From Fusobacterium sp. (GTDB lineage Bacteria; Fusobacteriota; Fusobacteriia; Fusobacteriales; Fusobacteriaceae), in assembly GCA_018457305.1 (NCBI GenBank), contig JAGYHM010000034.1, positions 1 through 11,737 of the forward strand: 11,737 nt of DNA, in the 5' to 3' direction. Below the pieces are notes generated by a model. The model searched no databases. It was not told the DNA's origin and was given only the letters and a program-made list of their open reading frames with translations. The first letter of the stretch is position 1; each line of letters begins with the position of its first letter. The position numbers and the translations under genes are program-made. Shown here piece by piece: positions 6,707-11,737 of this stretch.

Positions 6707-8074
6707 ATGATATTAAATGTTAAGCTATTTGACCAAGTTTATAATTTTTCTTCTTTAAAAGAAGTAATGGCAAAGGCGAACGAAAGAAAATCAGGAGATG
6801 CACTAGCAGGAATAGCAGCATCTTCAGCAAAAGAAAGAGTTGCAGCAAAAGTGGTTTTATCAAATATTACTTTAAAAGATTTGAAAGAAAATCCAGCTGT
6901 ACCTTATGAAGAAGATGAAGTTACTAGAATAATCATTGATGACTTAAATTTACAAATTTATGATGAAATCAAAGATTGGACAGTTTCTGAATTGAGAGAG
7001 TGGTTACTAAGTTATGAGGCTACACCAGAAAAAATAAACTGGATTAGAAGAGGGTTAACTTCTGAAATGATAGCAGCAGTAACAAAATTAATGTCTAATA
7101 TGGATTTAATTGTTGCAGCTAAAAAGATTGAAGTGTATGCACATTGTAATACGACTATCGGAGGAAATGATACTCTGGCAGTAAGATTACAACCTAATCA
7201 TACAACGGATGACCCAGATGGAATAATGATTTCTACTTTGGAAGGATTAAGTTATGGAATAGGAGATGCTGTAATTGGTCTAAACCCAGTTGATGATAGT
7301 GTTGATAGTGTTATGGCGGTTATGGAAAGATTTCATAAAATTAAAACAGATTTTGAAATTCCATCACAAACTTGTGTGTTAGCACACGTAACAACTCAAA
7401 TGGAAGCAATCAGAAGAGGTTCAAAAGTTGACTTGATATTCCAAAGTATAGCTGGTTCTGAAAAAGGAAATGAAGCATTTGGTATAACAGGGGACATGAT
7501 AGAAGAGGCAAGACAACTTGCTTTAAAACAAGGGACAGCAGCAGGACCGAATGTAATGTATTTTGAAACAGGACAAGGTTCAGAATTATCATCAGATGCA
7601 CATAACGGAGCAGACCAAGTAACAATGGAAGCAAGATGTTATGGATTTGCAAAAAGATTCCAACCTTTCTTGGTTAATACGGTTGTTGGATTTATAGGAC
7701 CAGAATATTTATATGACAGTAAACAGGTTATAAGAGCTGGACTTGAAGATCACTTCATGGGAAAACTTCATGGTTTACCAATGGGTGTTGATGTATGTTA
7801 TACAAACCACATGAAAGCGGATCAAAGCGATGTAGAAGTTTTAGCAACATTATTATCTGCAGCGGGATGTAACTACTTCATGGGAATACCGGCAGGGGAT
7901 GATATAATGCTTAACTATCAAACTACTGGTTACCACGATAACCAAAGTTTAAGAGAACTTTTCAATAAACAACCTATAAAAGAATTTAAAGAATGGTTAG
8001 TTAAACATGAAATTATGACAGAAGATGGGAAATTAACAGAGAAGGCTGGAGATCCTTCAATATTTCTTAAATAA
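6707..8074 (+). CDS. eutB: Ethanolamine ammonia-lyase large subunit EutB
   Basis: This is the catalytic subunit of the adenosylcobalamin-dependent lyase that splits ethanolamine into acetaldehyde and ammonia inside the microcompartment. At 455 residues it is full length. The substrate-contacting residues known from the E. coli enzyme occur at the same numbers here: R160 and Q162 (in AVRLQPNH), N193 (GLNPVDD), E287 (YFETGQGSE) and D362 (MGVDVCYTNH). The N-terminus MILNVKLFDQVYNFSSLKEV matches the family start, confirming ATG at 6707, which follows AAAGGGG at 6693–6699. The 52-bp gap to eutA holds only AT-rich sequence with a weak TAAAAT/ATTTTA inverted repeat (6656–6661 / 6670–6675). It is followed by eutC after 14 bp. 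Confidence 0.98.
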   Translation: MILNVKLFDQVYNFSSLKEVMAKANERKSGDALAGIAASSAKERVAAKVVLSNITLKDLKENPAVPYEEDEVTRIIIDDLNLQIYDEIKDWTVSELREWLLSYEATPEKINWIRRGLTSEMIAAVTKLMSNMDLIVAAKKIEVYAHCNTTIGGNDTLAVRLQPNHTTDDPDGIMISTLEGLSYGIGDAVIGLNPVDDSVDSVMAVMERFHKIKTDFEIPSQTCVLAHVTTQMEAIRRGSKVDLIFQSIAGSEKGNEAFGITGDMIEEARQLALKQGTAAGPNVMYFETGQGSELSSDAHNGADQVTMEARCYGFAKRFQPFLVNTVVGFIGPEYLYDSKQVIRAGLEDHFMGKLHGLPMGVDVCYTNHMKADQSDVEVLATLLSAAGCNYFMGIPAGDDIMLNYQTTGYHDNQSLRELFNKQPIKEFKEWLVKHEIMTEDGKLTEKAGDPSIFLK

Positions 8075-8088
8075 GGGGGGATAAATAA

Positions 8089-8982
8089 ATGGTTTCTGAA
8101 ATGGAAATAAAAGATATCATAAGTAAAGTTTTAAAGGAAATGTCTTACTCAGAAGAAAATTCAAAAAAATCAAATGAGGTTAAAGAAGTAAAAAAAGAAT
8201 CTGGAAGTGTTATTGAAAATGGAATATTAGACGATATAACAGCTGAAGATTTAAGAGAAGTAATAGAATTAAAAAATGTAGCAAATAGAGAAGAATTGTT
8301 AAAATATAAAAGAAAAACTCCTGCAAGATTAGCAATTTCAAGAGCAGGGTCAAGATATACGACTCATACAATGTTGAGACTTAGAGCAGACCATGCTTCG
8401 GCACAAGATGCTGTTCTTACAGATGTATCAGAAGAATTTTTAAAAGAAAATAATCTTTTTATAGTTAAATCAAAATGTAAAGATAAAGATGAATATATTA
8501 CAAGACCTGATCTAGGAAGAAGATTAGATGAAGAAGCAGTTAAAACACTAAAAGAAAAATGTACAGCAAATCCAAAAGTTCAAGTATTTGTAGCAGACGG
8601 ACTTAGTTCAACAGCAATAGAAGCAAATATAGAAGATTGCTTACCATCACTTATGAATGGTTTAAAATCTTATGGGATTTCAGTAGGAACTCCATTCTTT
8701 GCGAAATTAGCAAGAGTTGGATTGGCTGATGATGTATCAGAAGTTGTTGGAGCAGAAGTTACTTGTGTGCTGATTGGAGAAAGACCTGGACTTGCAACAG
8801 CAGAAAGTATGAGTGCATATATTACATATAAAGGATATGTTGGAATACCGGAAGCAAAAAGAACAGTTGTTTCAAATATTCATTCAAAAGGAACACCAGC
8901 AGCAGAAGCAGGAGCACACGTTGCTCATATTATAAAACAAGTTTTAGATGCTAAAGCAAGTGGACAAGATTTAAAATTATAA
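8089..8982 (+). CDS. eutC: Ethanolamine ammonia-lyase small subunit EutC
   Basis: EutC pairs with EutB and helps bind the adenosylcobalamin cofactor. The 297 residues comprise three parts: a short amphipathic N-terminal helix (about 3–20, [14 protein letters not shown]) of the kind that targets cargo to microcompartments; a lysine/glutamate-rich linker (about 21–45); and the conserved catalytic-partner domain. The domain signatures are [20 protein letters not shown] (79–98), [15 protein letters not shown] (99–113), VADGLSS (168–174), IGERPGL (229–235) and the C-terminal [17 protein letters not shown] (263–279). The start ATG at 8089 follows AGGGGGG (8074–8080); ATG at 8101 would remove four residues and cannot be excluded. 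Confidence 0.97.
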   Translation: MVSEMEIKDIISKVLKEMSYSEENSKKSNEVKEVKKESGSVIENGILDDITAEDLREVIELKNVANREELLKYKRKTPARLAISRAGSRYTTHTMLRLRADHASAQDAVLTDVSEEFLKENNLFIVKSKCKDKDEYITRPDLGRRLDEEAVKTLKEKCTANPKVQVFVADGLSSTAIEANIEDCLPSLMNGLKSYGISVGTPFFAKLARVGLADDVSEVVGAEVTCVLIGERPGLATAESMSAYITYKGYVGIPEAKRTVVSNIHSKGTPAAEAGAHVAHIIKQVLDAKASGQDLKL

Positions 8983-9023
8983 TTTATAAAAAAATATATA
9001 ATAAAATATTATGGAGGTAGAAA

Positions 9024-9677
9024 ATGATAAATGATGCTTTAAGACCAAGTGTATTATCTGTAAAAATAATACCAAATGTTGACGCAACAATGGCAGCAGA
9101 ATTAAATTTGCCAAGTGGGTACAGAAGTATAGGAATTATTACATCTGATTGTGATGATGTTACTTATACTGCTTTAGATGAAGCAACAAAAATGGCAGAA
9201 GTAGAAGTTGTATATGCAAAATCATTTTATGGTGGAGCAGCAAATGCAAATACTAAATTAGCAGGAGAAGTTATAGGAATTTTAGCGGGACCAAATCCTG
9301 CAGAAGTAAAAAGTGGAATAAACGCAGTTATAGATGTTATTGAAAATGATGCAACTTTCTATAGTGCAAACGAAGATGATACTATTCCTTATTATGCACA
9401 TTGTATTTCAAGAACAGGAACTTATCTTTCAAAAACTGCAGGAGTTCAAGAAGGAGCAGCATTGGCTTATTTAATAGCACCACCTTTAGAAGCAATGTAT
9501 GCTTTAGATGCTGCACTAAAAGCTGCTGATGTAAGTTTAGCAGCATTCTTTGGACCACCATCAGAAACAAACTTTGGTGGAGGATTATTGACTGGAAGTC
9601 AATCAGCTTGTAAAGCTGCTTGTGATGCTTTTGCAGAAGCAGTAAAATTTGTAGCACAAAATCCTAAAAAACTATAA
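9024..9677 (+). CDS. eutL: Microcompartment shell protein EutL (tandem BMC)
   Basis: EutL is a shell trimer subunit with two circularly permuted BMC domains. The 217 residues match the usual size (about 219) and the N-terminus has the characteristic LRPSVLSVKIIPNVD (6–20). Other recognisable blocks are GIITSDCDDVTYTALDEATK (37–56), SFYGGAANA (67–75) and, in the second half, GAALAYLIAPPLEAM (144–158) and GPPSETNFGGGLLTG (177–191), the segment around the gated trimer pore. GGAGGT at 9013–9018 is the ribosome binding site. It sits between the lyase genes and two single-BMC shell genes. Confidence 0.96.
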   Translation: MINDALRPSVLSVKIIPNVDATMAAELNLPSGYRSIGIITSDCDDVTYTALDEATKMAEVEVVYAKSFYGGAANANTKLAGEVIGILAGPNPAEVKSGINAVIDVIENDATFYSANEDDTIPYYAHCISRTGTYLSKTAGVQEGAALAYLIAPPLEAMYALDAALKAADVSLAAFFGPPSETNFGGGLLTGSQSACKAACDAFAEAVKFVAQNPKKL

Positions 9678-9705
9678 TTAGGAAGTAAAAAGTAAGGAGT
9701 GAATT

Positions 9706-10125
9706 ATGAAAGCACTTGGACTTATAGAGACAAAAGGAATAACTGGAGCAATAGCAGCCTTAGATGCAGCACTTAAAACGGCTCAAGTTGAACTAATAAA
9801 CAGACAAAAAGTTAAAGGCGGAATAGTTACTATTGAAATAGAAGGAGATGTTGCAGCAGTTAAAGTTGCAGTAGATGCAGGAGCAGCAGTTGCAGAAAGT
9901 CTTGGGACGTTACTTGCAACTCATGTAATTGCAAGACCAGATACTTCAATAGAAAATATTTTAGTTAAACAAACTTCTGAAGTAAAACAAGAAGAAATTA
10001 TTGAAGAAGTAAAAGAAGAAACAACAGAAACAACAGAAGTAATTAAAGAAGAAGTAGCTGAAGAAATTGAAGAAATAAAAGAGATTTCAAAAGTTAGTAA
10101 AAAAAATAAAAAAAATAAAAAATAA
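9706..10125 (+). CDS. eutK: BMC-domain shell protein in the EutK position, with a charged C-terminal tail
   Basis: Residues 1–90 are a single BMC domain: MKALGLIETKGITGAI at the start, GGIVTIEIEGDVAAVKVAVDAG in two adjoining blocks at 38–59, and HVIARPDT (73–80). It is clearly paralogous to the next gene, eutM. Residues 91–139 form a low-complexity tail that is glutamate/valine/threonine-rich (about 92–127) and ends in a lysine/asparagine cluster, KKNKKNKK. Enteric EutK also carries a C-terminal extension, but that is a helix-turn-helix-like domain; I do not see that fold here. The name rests on gene order and architecture, as in Gram-positive eut operons with eutL-eutK-eutM. AAGGAG at 9694–9699 precedes the ATG. 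Confidence 0.85.
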   Translation: MKALGLIETKGITGAIAALDAALKTAQVELINRQKVKGGIVTIEIEGDVAAVKVAVDAGAAVAESLGTLLATHVIARPDTSIENILVKQTSEVKQEEIIEEVKEETTETTEVIKEEVAEEIEEIKEISKVSKKNKKNKK

Positions 10126-10156
10126 AAATTTTAATTTAAAAAGGAGAGGATGAATT

Positions 10157-10441
10157 ATGGCAACATTAAACGCATTAGGAATGATAGAAACTAAAGGATT
10201 GGTAGCAGCAATAGAAGCAGCAGACGCAATGGTAAAGGCAGCAAACGTAACTTTAATCGGAAAAGAAATGGTAGGCGGAGGTCTAGTAAGTGTTATGGTA
10301 AGAGGAGATGTTGGGGCAGTTAAAGCAGCAACAGATGCAGGAGCAGCAGCAGCAGATAGAGTTGGAGAATTAATTTCTGTTCACGTAATACCAAGACCAC
10401 ATGCAGAAGTAGAAGTTATTTTACCTAAATTTGACAAATAA
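10157..10441 (+). CDS. eutM: Major hexameric shell protein EutM
   Basis: EutM is a 94-residue single-BMC protein, the expected main building block of the ethanolamine microcompartment shell. Its sequence is almost the textbook EutM/PduA pattern: [20 protein letters not shown] (7–26), [20 protein letters not shown] (36–55), [16 protein letters not shown] (58–73) and [13 protein letters not shown] (75–87). The ribosome binding site is AAGGAG at 10141–10146. The last codons (Lys-Phe-Asp-Lys) contain TTGACA, which may double as a promoter element. A strong hairpin follows 17 bases after the stop codon. Confidence 0.97.
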   Translation: MATLNALGMIETKGLVAAIEAADAMVKAANVTLIGKEMVGGGLVSVMVRGDVGAVKAATDAGAAAADRVGELISVHVIPRPHAEVEVILPKFDK

Positions 10442-10459
10442 TTTTAAATAATTTATAGA
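10431..10459 (+). promoter_or_regulatory. Possible promoter at the end of eutM, reading toward eutE
   Basis: TTGACA at 10431–10436 is an exact −35 consensus. TATAGA at 10454–10459 matches four of six −10 positions at the optimal 17-base spacing. The −35 lies within the eutM coding end, so its sequence is partly constrained by codons. If active, it would give eutE and later genes a start independent of the EutV-controlled terminator. Confidence 0.35.
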
Positions 10460-10478
10460 GGGTAGCAGTGCTACCCTC
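10458..10478 (+). other. Perfect GC-rich hairpin between eutM and eutE
   Basis: GAGGGTAGC (10458–10466) and GCTACCCTC (10470–10478) form a 9-bp perfect stem with loop AGT. It stands out against the surrounding almost pure A/T sequence. No T-tract follows on either strand, so it is not a classic intrinsic terminator. It could be a partial terminator or a 3'-end stabiliser or processing site that helps keep shell-protein mRNA abundant relative to eutE. Confidence 0.75.
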
Positions 10479-10587
10479 AAATTAAATAAAAAATATACTT
10501 AAATAAAATTAAAAAAAAAACAAAATAAATTAGAAAATAATTAACTGAAGATAAAAAATAATTTTGGTTGTTATGATTGGAGGGAAA

Positions 10588-11737
10588 ATGGATAGAGATT
10601 TATTATCAATCCAACAAGTAAGAGATTTAATTAAATCTGCAACCGGAGCTCAGAAAAAATTTGCAAATTTTTCTCAAGAAAAGATAGATGAAATAGTAAA
10701 AGCTATTTCTATGGAAATGAGAAAGCATTGTGTTACACTTGCAAAAATGGCAAATGAAGAAACTGGTTTTGGAAGATGGCAAGATAAAACAATAAAAAAT
10801 AGATTTGCAGCAGAATTTTTATATGAATATATAAAAGATATGAAAACAGTTGGAATTTTAGAAGAAACAGATACTATGATGGAAGTTGGAGTTCCTATGG
10901 GAGTGGTAGCAGCATTGATACCATCAACTAACCCAACTTCAACAGCTATCTATAAAGTGTTGGTATCTTTAAAAGCAGGAAATGGTGTAGTTGTTAGTCC
11001 ACATCCAAATGCAAAAAACTGTACTATTGAAGCAGTAAAATTGATGCAAAAAGTTGCTTATGCAGCTGGAGCACCAGAAGGACTTATTGGAGTAATAGAA
11101 ATTCCATCAATGCAAGGAACAAATGAGTTGATGAAGTCTAGTAATACCGCAGTAATATTAGCTACTGGTGGAGAAGCTATGGTAAGAGCAGCTTACAGTT
11201 CTGGAAGACCTGCAATTGGAGTTGGACCTGGAAATGGACCTGCTTATATAGAAAAATCTGCAAATGTTAAAGAAGCAGTAAGAAAAATAATGGAGAGTAA
11301 AACTTTTGATAATGGAGTTATCTGTGCATCAGAACAATCTGTTATAGTTGAGCCTTCAAATAAAGATGCAGTAGTAGAAGAATTTAAAAGACAAGGTGCA
11401 TACTTCTTAAGTAAAGAAGAAAGTGAAAAATTAGGAAGATTTATTTTGAGAGCAAATGGAACAATGAATCCACAAATCGTTGGGAAAGATGCTTTGACTT
11501 TAGCTAAGATGGTAGGACTTTCAGTTCCATCAACTACAAGAGTTTTAATCTCAGAACAAAATACAGTTTCACATAGTAATCCTTATTCAAGAGAAAAACT
11601 AACAACAATCTTGGCTTTCTATGTAGAACAAAATGCAGATAGTGCTTGTCAAAGAGCATTAGAATTATTAGAAAATGAAGGTAAAGGACATACTTTAATA
11701 ATACATTCTGAAAACAAAGAAATTATTAAAGAATTTG
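10588..11737 (+). CDS. eutE: Acylating acetaldehyde dehydrogenase EutE (partial, AdhE-like)
   Basis: The gene runs off the window end, leaving 383 complete codons. The product oxidises acetaldehyde to acetyl-CoA with NAD+ and CoA, removing the toxic intermediate made by EutBC. The catalytic cysteine is C246 in DNGVICASEQS. Other marks are VAALIPSTNPTSTAIYK (110–126), SPHPNAK, ILATGGEAMVRAAYSSG and PAIGVGPGN. Its sequence resembles the N-terminal aldehyde dehydrogenase half of AdhE, including the same catalytic-cysteine number, rather than enteric EutE. The N-terminal stretch DLLSIQQVRDLIKSA could be a helix for microcompartment targeting. ATG at 10588 follows GGAGGG (10579–10584). If it is EutE, about 80–110 residues are missing; an iron alcohol dehydrogenase domain beyond the window, making it AdhE, cannot be excluded. 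Confidence 0.92.
   Translation, partial: MDRDLLSIQQVRDLIKSATGAQKKFANFSQEKIDEIVKAISMEMRKHCVTLAKMANEETGFGRWQDKTIKNRFAAEFLYEYIKDMKTVGILEETDTMMEVGVPMGVVAALIPSTNPTSTAIYKVLVSLKAGNGVVVSPHPNAKNCTIEAVKLMQKVAYAAGAPEGLIGVIEIPSMQGTNELMKSSNTAVILATGGEAMVRAAYSSGRPAIGVGPGNGPAYIEKSANVKEAVRKIMESKTFDNGVICASEQSVIVEPSNKDAVVEEFKRQGAYFLSKEESEKLGRFILRANGTMNPQIVGKDALTLAKMVGLSVPSTTRVLISEQNTVSHSNPYSREKLTTILAFYVEQNADSACQRALELLENEGKGHTLIIHSENKEIIKEF

Noticed and set aside
10458..10478. Intrinsic terminator after eutM
   Set aside because: The stem is strong but neither strand has a following T-run, so I list it as a hairpin of unknown function.

Overview
This strongly AT-rich window carries 14 recognisable protein genes, all on the + strand and tightly packed. 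The A/T-biased codon use (AGA, ATA, AAA), the order folE–folBK–folP followed by eutS-P-V-W-A-B-C-L-K-M-E, and the RNA-level EutVW control suggest an anaerobic Fusobacterium-like or Clostridia-like bacterium. I favour Fusobacterium, but the window has no rRNA or other marker that would settle it.

Positions 33–2259 hold a folate-biosynthesis cluster. It comprises GTP cyclohydrolase I (folE), a fused dihydroneopterin aldolase/HPPK (folBK) and dihydropteroate synthase (folP). Together they take GTP to 7,8-dihydropteroate. Spacing is 15 bp between folE and folBK, and folBK and folP overlap by 11 bp, so they are probably co-transcribed. The first ~20 bases may be the tail of one more upstream gene.

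Positions 2334–11737 hold an ethanolamine-utilisation (eut) bacterial-microcompartment operon. eutS (shell), eutP (P-loop protein), eutV (ANTAR response regulator) and eutW (soluble sensor kinase) come first. A 139-bp leader follows (5085–5223), containing a well-formed EutV target: two hexaloop hairpins with A at loop position 1 and G at position 4. The second hairpin shares bases with an intrinsic terminator. Phosphorylated EutV would be expected to hold the hairpins, prevent the terminator and switch on eutA onward. Downstream lie the reactivase eutA, the two subunits of AdoCbl-dependent ethanolamine ammonia-lyase (eutB, eutC), three shell proteins (eutL, a BMC protein with a charged tail in the eutK position, eutM) and an acylating acetaldehyde dehydrogenase (eutE) cut off by the window end. 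The lyase splits ethanolamine to acetaldehyde and ammonia inside the shell, and EutE converts acetaldehyde to acetyl-CoA.

There is no gene-free stretch longer than 300 bases. The longest gaps are 10442–10587 (a perfect GC-rich hairpin and a possible promoter), 5085–5223 (the EutV leader) and 2260–2333 (an AT hairpin). No cobalamin riboswitch, tRNA, IS element or CRISPR array was seen. The system as a whole is a known type. The points most worth a second look are the heptanucleotide tandem repeat and the third CTGAA element in the EutV leader, the charged tail on the EutK-position protein, the unusual phosphate-site residues in FolE, and the AdhE-like character of EutE.
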